Source of the DNA: Flavobacterium saccharophilum
GTDB lineage: Bacteria; Bacteroidota; Bacteroidia; Flavobacteriales; Flavobacteriaceae
Reading direction: 5' to 3'
Assembly: GCF_900142735.1 (NCBI RefSeq)
Contig: NZ_FRBY01000001.1
Location: 1-64,000, forward strand
Length of the DNA: 64,000 bases
The notes under the pieces were generated by a model. It searched no databases, had not been told where the DNA came from, and worked only from the letters and a program-made list of their open reading frames with translations. Below, one piece after another: positions 52,262-61,294 of this stretch. Within the stretch, counting starts at the first letter, position 1; each line of letters starts with the position of its first letter. The translations under genes were made by a program, and so were the position numbers.

Positions 52262-52840
52262 ATGTTAGAAATCGACTTTAAAGAAATTATTACTGTTGGA
52301 ATGGTGCTTTTTGCTGTAATTGATATTGTAGGATCTATTCCAATTATTGTCAATTTACGAGCAAAAGTGGGACACATTGAATCGGAAAAAGCTTCAATCG
52401 TTGCCGGAATGATTATGATTGTTTTTCTTTTTGTCGGCGAAGGTTTGCTTAATCTTATTGGAATCGATGTGCATTCGTTTGCCGTTGCAGGATCTTTTGT
52501 ATTATTCTTTTTAGCATTGGAAATGATTTTAGGTATCCGAATTTATCGCGATGAAGAACCTGGATCAGCTTCTATTGTTCCATTGGCTTTTCCTCTTATC
52601 GCCGGAGCAGGAACAATGACGACTTTACTTTCACTTCGATCTCAATTTCATACGATAAATATTATCATAGCAATATTGTTGAATATTATCTTGGTATACA
52701 TTGTTTTGAAATCATCCAAAAAAATAGAAAATTTATTAGGAGAAAACGGACTTGGAGTAGTACGCAAGACATTTGGAGTCATACTTTTAGCAATTGCTGT
52801 TAAATTATTCGCTGCTAATGTTAAAGGTTTGTTCGTCTAA
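52262..52840 (+). CDS. MarC-family integral membrane protein
   Basis: A 192-residue protein of the MarC (UPF0056) family with six predicted helices. Signatures: FAVIDIVGSIPIIVNL near the N-terminus, LALEMILGIRIYR, and PLAFPLIAGAGTMTTLLSL, the conserved re-entrant-like segment. Family function is unknown; the name derives from the mar locus but multidrug resistance has not been supported. It is the first of three genes on the plus strand (small membrane protein and FAD protein follow). Confidence 0.92.
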   Translation: MLEIDFKEIITVGMVLFAVIDIVGSIPIIVNLRAKVGHIESEKASIVAGMIMIVFLFVGEGLLNLIGIDVHSFAVAGSFVLFFLALEMILGIRIYRDEEPGSASIVPLAFPLIAGAGTMTTLLSLRSQFHTINIIIAILLNIILVYIVLKSSKKIENLLGENGLGVVRKTFGVILLAIAVKLFAANVKGLFV

Positions 52841-52948
52841 CGGATATTTTTATAAATTTACCCCATAAAATTTCTAAAATAGAACTTTTAACATATTTAC
52901 AATATGCATAGAGTTTTAGTTTAATTTTTAGACAAACAAACAACCATT

Positions 52949-53152
52949 ATGAAAATCTTTACTTCAATCTTAGTGCTTTTAGCATTAGCCTTAATTGTTT
53001 TTAATATTACGCAATTAGACTTTAAAAATCCTTTTCAGGGAGATAGTGGTGTAGCGCTTATTGGAATCGCAGCAGCATTTTGCGCAGTATTGATTCTTTT
53101 GATTTTTAGAATTTCAAAAAGAATTGAAGAAAAAATGCACGATAACAGATAA
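52949..53152 (+). CDS. Small two-helix membrane protein
   Basis: A 67-residue protein: helix 1 at residues about 3-22 (IFTSILVLLALALIVFNI), short loop LDFKNPFQGDSG, helix 2 at about 36-57 (VALIGIAAAFCAVLILLIF), and a basic tail KRIEEKMHDN. It is followed by the FAD-protein gene with a 2-bp gap, so they are co-transcribed. No named domain; unknown function. Confidence 0.75.
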   Translation: MKIFTSILVLLALALIVFNITQLDFKNPFQGDSGVALIGIAAAFCAVLILLIFRISKRIEEKMHDNR

Positions 53153-53154
53153 TT

Positions 53155-53760
53155 ATGTTTGACGTTCTCATTATTGGCGGAGGCGTTTCAGGCATGTCTT
53201 GTGCTCTCGTTTTAGGTTCTGCCAAAAACAAAACTTTTGTTACCGATAAAAAAATCGGAATTTTTACCCATCAAAAGAATTCTTCACTGCAGGAAGCGAT
53301 CTTCTATAACGCATACGGAATAACTCCTGGTAAATTAGGATCTGAATTACTTGTAGAAAGTACACAGGATCTGGCCATGACTTATCCTCACATTACTCAG
53401 ATTCCAAACGAGAAAGTAGTCAAAATTGAAGGTACTTATCCTGAATTTACTGTGACTACAAATAAAAATTCATACAAAACTAAAAGTATTGTTATCGGAA
53501 TTGGTTCTGCCAATACTTTCGACATTGAAGGTTTAATGCAGTATATTGAACCGCACAAAAAAGCACTTCCCGAAAAACAACGCATTCAGCTTAAAAACGA
53601 CGATCATAAAGTGACCGATGGTATTTATGTTATTGGAACTTTAGCCGGCTGGAGAAGCCAATTAGCTATCGCTGCAGGAAGCGGTGCTGCTGTTGCTACA
53701 GATATTCTGACTTTATGGAATAACGGCATACAGACGCATGCTCATGACAGTATTCGATAA
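53155..53760 (+). CDS. Short FAD-dependent (thioredoxin reductase-like) oxidoreductase
   Basis: A 201-residue Rossmann-type flavoprotein. FAD motif GGGVSGMSCALVL at residues about 8-20, and the second motif GIYVIGTLAGWRSQLAIAAGSGAAVATDIL near the C-terminus. It is much shorter than thioredoxin reductase (about 310 residues); no CxxC redox pair is seen and the NAD domain seems missing. Probably a minimal FAD-binding protein of unknown role; the exact function is unclear. Confidence 0.82.
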   Translation: MFDVLIIGGGVSGMSCALVLGSAKNKTFVTDKKIGIFTHQKNSSLQEAIFYNAYGITPGKLGSELLVESTQDLAMTYPHITQIPNEKVVKIEGTYPEFTVTTNKNSYKTKSIVIGIGSANTFDIEGLMQYIEPHKKALPEKQRIQLKNDDHKVTDGIYVIGTLAGWRSQLAIAAGSGAAVATDILTLWNNGIQTHAHDSIR

Positions 53761-53787
53761 AATTTAAAACATAAGTTTTTATATAAT

Positions 53788-53862
53788 TAAACCATTAAGA
53801 GATTAAGAAAAATTAAGACTTTGCGCTTAATAGACTTAATCTCTTAATGGTTTATTTTTTTT
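53788..53862. terminator. Long-armed terminator-like inverted repeat
   Basis: Perfect 20-bp arms (TAAACCATTAAGAGATTAAG at 53788-53807, complement at 53835-53854) then TTTTTTTT. It lies 27 bp after the FAD-protein gene (plus strand) and before the convergent lipoprotein gene (ends 53875). Confidence 0.7.
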
Positions 53863-53874
53863 ATTTCTTACTTA

Positions 53875-54193
53875 TTATTTTACTGAAACAATCTCAGTTA
53901 CTTTAATATGTTTTTCATCTTCTGTTTTCCAGATTTCTCCTTTTACAGAAACATTATCTCCAATTTTTAATTGTTTGTAATTTTCAGGACCGCCAACATT
54001 TACAATACTGATTGTTGCGAAATACACTTCTTTGGCAGCTGTAGAAATTTTAGCTGTATAACCATCTTTTCCAGCTTCTATTGAATCTACTTTTCCGGTA
54101 ACTGTATTAGAACTGCTATCTTTCATAGTTTTACAAGAAATTACAAAAGTCATTAAAACGAATAGAAAGCTTAATTTTTTTTAGATTTTTCAT
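53875..54193 (-). CDS. Small lipoprotein with OB-like domain, frameshifted at A8 tract
   Basis: The intact frame covers 53875-54153 (92 residues from MTFVISCK). Upstream at 54193 an ATG begins MKNLKK but shifts frame at a run of eight A residues (54175-54182). With seven A residues the reading is MKNLKKLSFLFVLMTFVISC, a full lipoprotein signal with Cys20. So the gene is probably 53875-54193 with a +1 frameshift from homopolymer slippage, sequencing error or a true mutation. The mature part (VTGKVDSIEAGKDGYTAK ... GDNVSVKGEIWKTEDEKHIKV) looks like an OB-type fold of unknown function. Confidence 0.7.
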
Positions 54194-54269
54194 ATTATAT
54201 ATTTAACCACAAATCTCGCACTATATCAGCTAAGATTCGTTACATTATATTTTAATAAATTATTATTAT

Positions 54270-54635
54270 TTATTGTAATTGAATGCAGCTTCCCGCAATA
54301 ACTTTTAAATTTTCATCAAATTGTTTCCAAACTCTGATGTACCGAAGAACACCATTTATAGGATTACTATCCAATGATCCTCTCAATGAAACTGTAACTG
54401 CAACTACAGCCGTATCACCAATAAGATTTATAGTTTGATCTGCCGCTTCGAGGGCATCAATTTTCATTCTTCCTGAACGATAAGTAGCCAAATCAAATTC
54501 TTTTGTAATCGTATTTCCATCAGGTAAATTAAAAAGCAAATCGTCGTGGAGGATTTTTTCTAAAAACAAAACATCAGCATTTTTAATAGCTGTCAAAAGT
54601 TCAATTTCAGCAGTTACAACGGCTTCTATTTTCAT
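54270..54635 (-). CDS. NTF2-like (DUF4440) protein, cytosolic
   Basis: A 121-residue SnoaL/NTF2-like protein without signal peptide. The core is IELLTAIKNADVLFLEKILHDDLLFNLPDGNTITKE with ISAYRS-like motifs, ending with VWKQFDENLKVIAGSCIQLQ. Unlike the secreted pair at 17 kb it appears cytosolic. Function unknown; DUF4440 members often act as small enzymes or binding proteins. It lies 18 bp after the S41 protease gene in transcription order and may be co-transcribed with it. Confidence 0.85.
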   Translation of the reverse strand: MKIEAVVTAEIELLTAIKNADVLFLEKILHDDLLFNLPDGNTITKEFDLATYRSGRMKIDALEAADQTINLIGDTAVVAVTVSLRGSLDSNPINGVLRYIRVWKQFDENLKVIAGSCIQLQ

Positions 54636-54653
54636 ATTAAAAAGTTTTGAGCG

Positions 54654-56231
54654 TTATTTTTTCGGATTCTGAACTGCCTTAATCATGGCATCTTCTTTCA
54701 AAATCACATCGTAGTAATATATTTCACCATACAATTGTCTGGCAAATTCAGCAGTAATATAACGATTCACTAAAGGTTTGGTTTTGTCTAATTTCAAATC
54801 CAGACCCGTCATGAAAATATAGTTTTTGAATTTCTTGAAATAAACATCCGAGTTTTTCATTTCGGCCAGGAACTCATTAAACTTAAGTCCGGCAAAAGCT
54901 TTTCGGTTTTTATCCAATTCTTCAAAAACAAAATGTCCGACTACTCCGGTTTGAAGCAAATAACCAACATTTTCATTTCCGTGCTCTGCTTCCATCGGAA
55001 CAAAAACATCGGGAACAATTCCACCGCCCCCATATACAATTTTACCTTTTGGCGTTTTAAACTTTAACGAATCGGCTACTTTTATACTGTCTTTAGCATA
55101 AAGTTCGCCTGATTTTATACGAGATTCTGATTCTTTAAAATATTCTTCGTTTCCTTTTTTATACGGTTTTTGAATTGATCTTCCGGTTGGTGTGTAATAT
55201 CTTGCCACCGTTAAACGTACAGCAGATCCGTCATTGAAATCCATTTCGCGTTGCACTAAACCTTTTCCGAAAGAACGGCGCCCCACAATAATTCCACGAT
55301 CATTATCTTGTAATGCTCCTGCCAAAATTTCACTTGCAGAGGCACTGTTTTCATTAATCAAAACATACACTTTTCCGGTTTCAAAACTTCCGGCTTTTGT
55401 GGCGTATGTTTTCTCTGTTGTTCCGTTTTTATTTTTAGTAAAAACGATCAATTGTTTGTCTTTCAAAAATTCATCGGCAATAGCAACCGCTTCTTCCATA
55501 TAACCACCGCCGTTATCACGAAGATCGATTACAAGCGACTGAATCCCGCTTTGTTTTAATCTTGTTAAACCGGTTTTGAATTCATTAAAAGTAGTCTCGG
55601 CAAAACGATTTATTTTGATGTAACCGACATTATTTCCAAGTAATAAAGAAGCATCAACGCTTTTTATCGGAATAACATCTCTTTTTACTTTAAACTTCAG
55701 TTTCTTTTGTTCCGATTTTCTAAAAACGGTTAATTCAATTTCAGAACCCTGCAATCCTTTCAACTTCGAAAACAAACTATCTGAAGGCAATTTCCGTCCA
55801 TATAATTTCGTTTTTCCGGCAAATAAAATTCGGTCTCCTGATTTTATTCCGGCTTTCGCCGAAGGGCCATTTTCGATTGGTTTTATGATCGCAACCGAAT
55901 CTTTATACATATAAAAATTGATTCCGATTCCAACAAAATCACCTTTCATGCTTTCTGCCACTTCAGCCTGTTCGCTTGGTGGAATATAAACAGAGTGCGG
56001 ATCTAATTTGGATAAGATATTATCAACTGTCAGGTTTACAATTGAATCTGTATTGATACTGTCGACATATTCATTATTGATAAAATCAATCAGTTTATTG
56101 AGTTTTGTTTTGGAGTAATTTTTAGCCAAAAGTCCGTCATCAACGGGAGCGTTCATTAGGCTTCCGAGGACAGTTCCGAGAGCAAAAGTCGCTCCGATTA
56201 CGATTGGCAAATATTTCGAATTAAATTTCAT
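54654..56231 (-). CDS. S41-family carboxyl-terminal processing protease
   Basis: A 525-residue periplasmic protease of the CtpA/Prc type. An N-terminal membrane/signal segment (about 7-28), a PDZ domain (about 95-175, including GIGINFYMYKDSVAIIKPIENGPSAKAGIKSGDRI in part), and the catalytic core with Ser298 (ENSASASEILAGAL) and Lys323 (SFGKGLVQ), spaced by 25 residues as in D1-processing protease. It follows the dCMP deaminase gene by only 0 bp and precedes the NTF2-like gene; the minus-strand set forms an operon of HupE-like, deaminase and protease genes. Confidence 0.93.
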   Translation of the reverse strand: MKFNSKYLPIVIGATFALGTVLGSLMNAPVDDGLLAKNYSKTKLNKLIDFINNEYVDSINTDSIVNLTVDNILSKLDPHSVYIPPSEQAEVAESMKGDFVGIGINFYMYKDSVAIIKPIENGPSAKAGIKSGDRILFAGKTKLYGRKLPSDSLFSKLKGLQGSEIELTVFRKSEQKKLKFKVKRDVIPIKSVDASLLLGNNVGYIKINRFAETTFNEFKTGLTRLKQSGIQSLVIDLRDNGGGYMEEAVAIADEFLKDKQLIVFTKNKNGTTEKTYATKAGSFETGKVYVLINENSASASEILAGALQDNDRGIIVGRRSFGKGLVQREMDFNDGSAVRLTVARYYTPTGRSIQKPYKKGNEEYFKESESRIKSGELYAKDSIKVADSLKFKTPKGKIVYGGGGIVPDVFVPMEAEHGNENVGYLLQTGVVGHFVFEELDKNRKAFAGLKFNEFLAEMKNSDVYFKKFKNYIFMTGLDLKLDKTKPLVNRYITAEFARQLYGEIYYYDVILKEDAMIKAVQNPKK

Positions 56232-56663
56232 TTACTCTTCTAAAACAGGAAGATGTTCAACTTCTACACCTGCTTTTAATAAAAATTGAATTCCGGCATC
56301 GTCGCGATATCCATTTTGATAAACCACTCTCTTTATCCCGGATTGATGTATCAATTTGCTACATTCTTTACAGGGTGAAAGTGTAATATATAAAGTAGCA
56401 CCTTCACAAGATTGTGTTGATCGGGCTACTTTTAGGATTGCATTTGCTTCGGCATGGAGAACTTCCCAACGGGTTAATCCTTCGTCGTCTTCGCAGCAAT
56501 TTTCAAATCCGGATGGTGTACCGTTGTATCCATCAGAAATAATCATACGGTCTTTTACGATAATGGCGCCAACCTGTTTACGTTTGCAATAAGAAAGCGA
56601 ACCCCATTCTCTTGCAATACGAAGGTACGCTTTATCGTACTTATTTATTTTTTTTAAATCCAT
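56232..56663 (-). CDS. dCMP/cytidine deaminase family protein
   Basis: A 143-residue zinc deaminase of the dCMP deaminase/ComEB type. Zinc ligands: His70 and catalytic Glu72 in HAEANAIL, Cys98 and Cys101 in PCKEC. The insertion with NGTPSGFENCC near 47-57 and RKQVGAIIVKD at 28-38 fit dCMP deaminase, which provides dUMP for thymidylate synthesis. It starts 5 bp after the HupE-like gene and ends next to the S41 protease start. Confidence 0.92.
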   Translation of the reverse strand: MDLKKINKYDKAYLRIAREWGSLSYCKRKQVGAIIVKDRMIISDGYNGTPSGFENCCEDDEGLTRWEVLHAEANAILKVARSTQSCEGATLYITLSPCKECSKLIHQSGIKRVVYQNGYRDDAGIQFLLKAGVEVEHLPVLEE

Positions 56664-56668
56664 TTATT

Positions 56669-57262
56669 TTATCTGTTCCAAATTGGGCTTTCAATAATCA
56701 TCGGAATCACAACTCCGATAATGAAAGCCGACATTACAAGTGCCCAATCGCGTTTTGAAAAACGAAATACGGTCTGCACAATATAGGAAAGTATCAATAC
56801 TACAAAAACAACAATTAACTGCGCTGCTTCAATTCCTAATGCAAATTCGCCTAAAGGTAATAATTTTGAGCTTGGCGACCCTCCTAAAATAGTCTTAAAA
56901 TAATTAGAAAAACCAAGTCCGTGTATAATTCCAAAAAACAGGGTTACCATAAAAATTAAATTCACACCTTCATTTTTAGTTGCTTTTCCTGCAGTAAAAA
57001 GATGAAAAATTGCTGTTATCAAGATCGTAATTGGAATTAAAAACTCTACAATATTTACTTTAATAGCAATGATTCCAAAAACAGAAAGCAACAAAGCCAG
57101 AGTGTGACCGATCGTAAAAAGTGAAACCAAAAGCAAAATTCGTTTCCAGTCTTTAAACAAATACGGGATAGTTAAGGCAATTAAAAAAAGAACGTGATCG
57201 TAGGCGTGGATATCTAAAACGTGCTTTAATCCTATCTGAAAATAAATCCAAAATTCTGACAT
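56669..57262 (-). CDS. HupE/UreJ-family membrane protein
   Basis: A 197-residue polytopic protein with about six helices. HupE/UreJ signature: GLKHVLDIHAYDHVLFLIALTIPYL at the N-terminus and FSLFTIGHTLALLLSVFGI-type helix 2 with the HxxxD-like segment; later FGIIHGLGFSNYFK. The family mediates nickel or related metal ion uptake for hydrogenase/urease, but neither is in the window. It is the first gene of the minus-strand operon leading to the deaminase and the protease. Confidence 0.88.
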   Translation of the reverse strand: MSEFWIYFQIGLKHVLDIHAYDHVLFLIALTIPYLFKDWKRILLLVSLFTIGHTLALLLSVFGIIAIKVNIVEFLIPITILITAIFHLFTAGKATKNEGVNLIFMVTLFFGIIHGLGFSNYFKTILGGSPSSKLLPLGEFALGIEAAQLIVVFVVLILSYIVQTVFRFSKRDWALVMSAFIIGVVIPMIIESPIWNR

Positions 57263-57402
57263 AGGGGTAATGGTATTAATTGATTAAGGGGATGTAAACT
57301 TACGATTTATTTTGAAAAGTAAAGAAACCGTACTATTAAAACAACGCAGAAAAATAAGTTAAATTTTATGAGAAATTTAAAATGTTAAATTAAAATAAGA
57401 TT

Positions 57403-57410
57403 TATCTTTG
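57403..57410 (+). promoter_or_regulatory. -7 element of the TerB-like gene
   Basis: TATCTTTG at 24 bp upstream of the start codon fits TAnnTTTG. Confidence 0.55.
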
Positions 57411-57433
57411 TTCTATATAAAACCCTATTAATT

Positions 57434-57865
57434 ATGCCATTTTCAGAATTATTTGATAACGAATTCAAACAAAGAAACAGAGGTCATTTCTCTGCAATTG
57501 TGCGTGTAGCTTATGCTGACGGAAAAATTAATGACGAGGAAAAATCGTTTTTAGACAAACTAGCTTCAAGATTAGAAATTTCAGAAGAAGAATATACAGA
57601 AATACTTAAAGATCCTTGGCAACATTCTATAAACCCTCCTTATTTATATGCACAGCGTTTAGAGCGTTTGTATGACTTAGCGAGAATGGTTCACGTTGAC
57701 CACCATTTAGGAGACCAACAAGAAGTTATGTTGACCCGTATGGGATTAGCTCTAGGATTTACGCCAGGAAACGTAAATTATATTATTAGAAAGGCGTTGT
57801 CTTTAGTGGACAAAAAAGTAGATTTGGATACATTCCTTTTCGAAATGGAAAATATGAATAAATAG
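57434..57865 (+). CDS. TerB-family (tellurite-resistance-like) protein
   Basis: A 143-residue all-helical protein of the TerB/DjlA-N superfamily. Signature: IVRVAYADGKINDEEKSFLDKLASRLEISEEEY near 22-54, and a conserved LGLALGFTPGNVNYIIRKALSLV. Metal-binding acidic residues of TerB are partly present. Role unknown; such proteins are often membrane-associated stress factors. A convergent terminator separates it from fbp. Confidence 0.85.
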   Translation: MPFSELFDNEFKQRNRGHFSAIVRVAYADGKINDEEKSFLDKLASRLEISEEEYTEILKDPWQHSINPPYLYAQRLERLYDLARMVHVDHHLGDQQEVMLTRMGLALGFTPGNVNYIIRKALSLVDKKVDLDTFLFEMENMNK

Positions 57866-57935
57866 TAAACAGTGTTCACTTTTTTAGTATTCAGTTTCGA
57901 ACTGAGACAAAAAATTGAAATCGAGACTTAAAACA

Positions 57936-57974
57936 AAACCCGATAATACTATTATTATCGGGTTTGTCTTTTAT
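57936..57974. terminator. Terminator between convergent genes
   Basis: Perfect hairpin AAACCCGATAATA-CTAT-TATTATCGGGTTT (57936-57965) followed by a T-rich run. It serves the TerB-like gene on the plus strand and probably fbp on the minus strand. Confidence 0.85.
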
Positions 57975-58014
57975 AGTTCCGAGTGAGACTGAATACTCAA
58001 AAAACTGACCACTG

Positions 58015-59025
58015 CTAACTAATTGCTTCTGCCATAAATTCTTCAGCTTTCTCTACCATATTATAACTTCCGCAGAAAAACGGAACTCTTTGGTGCAATT
58101 CAGTTGGCTGGATTTCCATAATTCTTCCAAAACCATCTGTTGCTTTTCCTCCTGCCTGCTCTGCAATAAAAGCCATCGGATTACATTCATATAACAAACG
58201 TAGTTTTCCTTTTGGTGCTTTTGAGCTTGTCGGGTATAAATAAATACCGCCTTTAATCATATTTCGGTGAAAATCTGAGACCAAACTTCCAATATATCTT
58301 GAAGTATAAGGTCTGTCTTCTTCTTCACGCTGACAATATTTGATGTAATTTTTCACTCCTTGCGGAAAATGAACATAATTTCCTTCGTTTACCGAATAGA
58401 TATTTCCGTCTTTCGGATATTTCATATTTGGATGTGAAAGATAGAATGTACCGATTGCCGGATTCAAAGTAAAACCATTCACACCATGTCCGGTTGTATA
58501 AACCAGCATTGTTGATGTTCCGTAAATTACATATCCTGCTGCTACCTGATTGATTCCCGGTTGTAAAAAATCCTCGCTTGTTACCGGAGTTCCAATTGGT
58601 GTAATTCTTCTAAAAACAGAAAAAATAGTTCCTACTGAAACATTAACATCAATGTTTGAAGATCCGTCAAGCGGATCCATTAAGATCACGTACTTATTAT
58701 TATGACTGTTGTCGCTCCCCTGAACAGTTATAAAATCGTCGTTTTCTTCTGAAGCAATACCACAGACAATCTCGCGGTTTATTAACGTCTGGATAAATAC
58801 TTCGTTTGCATAGACATCTAATTTTTGCTGGTCTTCGCCCTGAATATTTTGTTCGCCTGCGGCTCCAATAATATCGACTAATCCAGCCTGATTTACTTTA
58901 TAGTTGACAACCTTTGCCGCCAAACGTATAGAGTTGATAATTCGGGAAAGCTCCCCCGACGAATACTGAAATGCTTTTTGGTTCTCAATAATAAACTCTC
59001 CCAGTGTTTTATTGCGTTCTTCCAT
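58015..59025 (-). CDS. fbp: Class I fructose-1,6-bisphosphatase
   Basis: Hydrolyses fructose 1,6-bisphosphate in gluconeogenesis. 336 residues with family hallmarks: [12 protein letters not shown], the metal-binding [26 protein letters not shown] (about 117-142), [23 protein letters not shown] and the [25 protein letters not shown]-terminus. The N-terminus [19 protein letters not shown] agrees with class I FBPases. It is monocistronic. Confidence 0.96.
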   Translation of the reverse strand: MEERNKTLGEFIIENQKAFQYSSGELSRIINSIRLAAKVVNYKVNQAGLVDIIGAAGEQNIQGEDQQKLDVYANEVFIQTLINREIVCGIASEENDDFITVQGSDNSHNNKYVILMDPLDGSSNIDVNVSVGTIFSVFRRITPIGTPVTSEDFLQPGINQVAAGYVIYGTSTMLVYTTGHGVNGFTLNPAIGTFYLSHPNMKYPKDGNIYSVNEGNYVHFPQGVKNYIKYCQREEEDRPYTSRYIGSLVSDFHRNMIKGGIYLYPTSSKAPKGKLRLLYECNPMAFIAEQAGGKATDGFGRIMEIQPTELHQRVPFFCGSYNMVEKAEEFMAEAIS

Positions 59026-59295
59026 TGCTATATCGTTATAGTTTTAATTTTAAGTCACAAATATCGCTTATTTTGTGAGAATGATTTAAAAATTATTTTG
59101 TTAGTTTGCTACTATTGTATATTTGCTAATTAAATGGAGAAAGAACGTTGTAATAACAAAAAAATTTGGTTAATAAATACATATTAATAAGAATACACGA
59201 AAATTGCATATCATAAAAAGCTTCTGAAAATAAGGTGCTTTCAAAATCAAAAAGGGAGCTAAAAATAGAATGCTAAAAATAAATTTGAAATAAAT

Positions 59296-59784
59296 ATGAA
59301 TATTAGAAAAGGAAATCCTGAGGATATGAAATCAGTTTTAGGATTGATACAGGAGTTGGCAATATTCGAAAAAGAACCTGAAGCTGTCGTAATAACCGAA
59401 GCCGATTTAGTACGCGATGGTTTTGGTGAAAAACCATTATTTCATGTCTTTGTTGCAGAGATTGACAATAATGAACAACAGAAAGAAATTGTTGGAATCG
59501 CACTGTATTATTATCGTTACTCAACCTGGAAAGGAAAAACAATACATCTTGAAGATTTAATTGTGAAAGAAAAAATGCGCGGTACAGGATTAGGTTCTGC
59601 ACTTTATGCTGAAATCATGAAACAAGGAAAAAGAGATAATGTGAGAAGAATTGAATGGAATGTTTTAGACTGGAATACACCGGCCGTTAACTTTTACAAG
59701 AATTCAGGCGCGCGAATTCTTGATGGCTGGCAAGTCGTTCAAATGGATGAAGCAGGAATTAATTCATTTTTGGAAAAATTATAA
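59296..59784 (+). CDS. GNAT-family N-acetyltransferase
   Basis: A 162-residue acetyltransferase with the standard GNAT motif A: LEDLIVKEKMRGTGLGSALYAEIMKQGKR (about 91-119), followed by RRIEWNVLDWNTPAVNFYKNSGARILDGW. Close to the diamine or spermidine acetyltransferase-like groups; substrate not determinable. It precedes lysC but a dispersed repeat region lies between them. Confidence 0.88.
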   Translation: MNIRKGNPEDMKSVLGLIQELAIFEKEPEAVVITEADLVRDGFGEKPLFHVFVAEIDNNEQQKEIVGIALYYYRYSTWKGKTIHLEDLIVKEKMRGTGLGSALYAEIMKQGKRDNVRRIEWNVLDWNTPAVNFYKNSGARILDGWQVVQMDEAGINSFLEKL

Positions 59785-59952
59785 AAATTAGTTTGCCACG
59801 AATTTCACGAATTCACACGAATTAATTAACAAAAAAATCACTGAACTGTGGCATAAAAAAGACGCATTGATGTGCGTCTCTACAATCCCATTCAATTGGA
59901 ATTTGGAATTTAAAAAATTGGAATTTTATAAAAAAATAGCAGCATATACAAA
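59785..59952. other. Intergenic region with dispersed repeats
   Basis: Upstream of lysC. It contains a GAATTTCACGAATTCACACGAATT repeat word group and a hairpin (AAGACGCA-TTGA-TGTGCGTCTC) near 59858-59881, common intergenic words in these genomes. No leader peptide rich in an amino acid was found here. Confidence 0.35.
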
Positions 59953-61212
59953 ATGAGAGTATTTAAATTTGGAGGAGCATCAGTAAAAGATGCAGATGGA
60001 ATTAAAAACGTTTATGACGTTTTGCAAAAAGTAGGTTACGAAGATGTGATTTTGGTCGTTTCGGCGATGGGAAAAACAACAAATGCTCTTGAGGTTGTGA
60101 TCAAGAATTATTTTGATAAATCGCCAGAGTTGAATTCATCTGTACAGGAAATTAAGAAATATCACAATCAAATATTATTAGATTTATTTGAGGATGAAAA
60201 ACACGCTGTTTTTGCAGCTGTAAAGGATCAATTCACAGAATTAGAATATTTTTTAGCGCATAATAAATCTCCAAATTACAATTTTGTTTACGATCAGATT
60301 GTGAGTTTTGGAGAGTTGATTTCGACTACAATTTTAAGTCATTTCATGAATTTCATGGGAATTAAAACGCAATGGCTTGATGTTCGTAACTTCATTAAAA
60401 CCAATGCAAACTATCGTGATGCTGAAGTTGACTGGGAAACTACACAACAACTTATCAGCAAAAATGTGCCAAGAAAACAATTAAATATCACACAAGGATT
60501 TTTAGGTGCAGATGAAAACAATTTCACAACCACTTTAGGCCGTGAAGGTTCTGATTATACTGCAGGAATTTTTGCTTATTGCTTAAATGCCGAAAGTGTA
60601 ACAATCTGGAAAGACGTTCCCGGAGTTATGAATGCGGATCCACGTTATTTTGAAAATGCGAGTTTGTTGAATCAGATTTCTTATCGTGAAGCAATCGAAT
60701 TAGCATTTTACGGAGCGACAGTAATTCACCCAAAAACATTACAACCTTTACAGAAAAAAGAAATTCCTTTGTATGTAAAATCGTTTATCAACCCATTATT
60801 AAAAGGAACTTGTGTTTCTAAAGGTGTTGATCTTGAGCCACAATATCCTTGTTTTATCGTAAAAAGAGAACAGCTTTTGATTTCGCTTTCTTCAATTGAT
60901 TTTTCTTTTATCATGGAAGAAAACATAAGTGAGATTTTTGGTTTATTCCACGAATTCAAAATCAAAGTAAATTTAATTCAGAATTCTGCGATTAGTTTTT
61001 CTGTTTGTGTAGAAGATAAATTTGGAAATTTCAATGAATTGAATGCCATTCTTTCTAAAAAATTCAAAGTAGATTTTAATGAAAATGTGACTTTGTACAC
61101 GATTCGCCATTTTACAGAACAAGCTGCACAAACCGTTGAAGAGAATAAAGAGGTTTTATTGAAACAAGTGAGTAGAGAAACAATGCAGATTGTGACTAAA
61201 GAACTCAATTAA
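59953..61212 (+). CDS. lysC: Aspartate kinase
   Basis: Phosphorylates aspartate, the entry to lysine, methionine and threonine synthesis. 419 residues: kinase domain with the VFKFGGASVKDADGI start and GREGSDYTAGIFA nucleotide region (about 198-210), PRYFENASLLNQISYREAIELAFYGATVIHP, and a C-terminal regulatory region with ACT-like segments (EIFGLFHEFKIKVNLIQNSAISFSV). The monofunctional length fits LysC rather than ThrA. It is transcribed alone with a terminator. Confidence 0.94.
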   Translation: MRVFKFGGASVKDADGIKNVYDVLQKVGYEDVILVVSAMGKTTNALEVVIKNYFDKSPELNSSVQEIKKYHNQILLDLFEDEKHAVFAAVKDQFTELEYFLAHNKSPNYNFVYDQIVSFGELISTTILSHFMNFMGIKTQWLDVRNFIKTNANYRDAEVDWETTQQLISKNVPRKQLNITQGFLGADENNFTTTLGREGSDYTAGIFAYCLNAESVTIWKDVPGVMNADPRYFENASLLNQISYREAIELAFYGATVIHPKTLQPLQKKEIPLYVKSFINPLLKGTCVSKGVDLEPQYPCFIVKREQLLISLSSIDFSFIMEENISEIFGLFHEFKIKVNLIQNSAISFSVCVEDKFGNFNELNAILSKKFKVDFNENVTLYTIRHFTEQAAQTVEENKEVLLKQVSRETMQIVTKELN

Positions 61213-61258
61213 TATTGCTTTATAAAAGGTAATTATTTCAATTCAAATATATTTATAG

Positions 61259-61289
61259 AAAGGCTTCACGAATCGTGAAGCCTTTTTTT
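61259..61289. terminator. lysC terminator
   Basis: Hairpin AAAGGCTTCACG-AAT-CGTGAAGCCTTT (61259-61285) followed by seven T residues. It may also serve the convergent receptor gene, which ends at 61295. Confidence 0.9.
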
Positions 61290-61294
61290 GAATC

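Noticed and set aside
59785..59952. Attenuator upstream of lysC
   Set aside because: A hairpin exists near 59858-59881 but no leader ORF enriched in Lys, Thr or Met codons and no T-tract were found.
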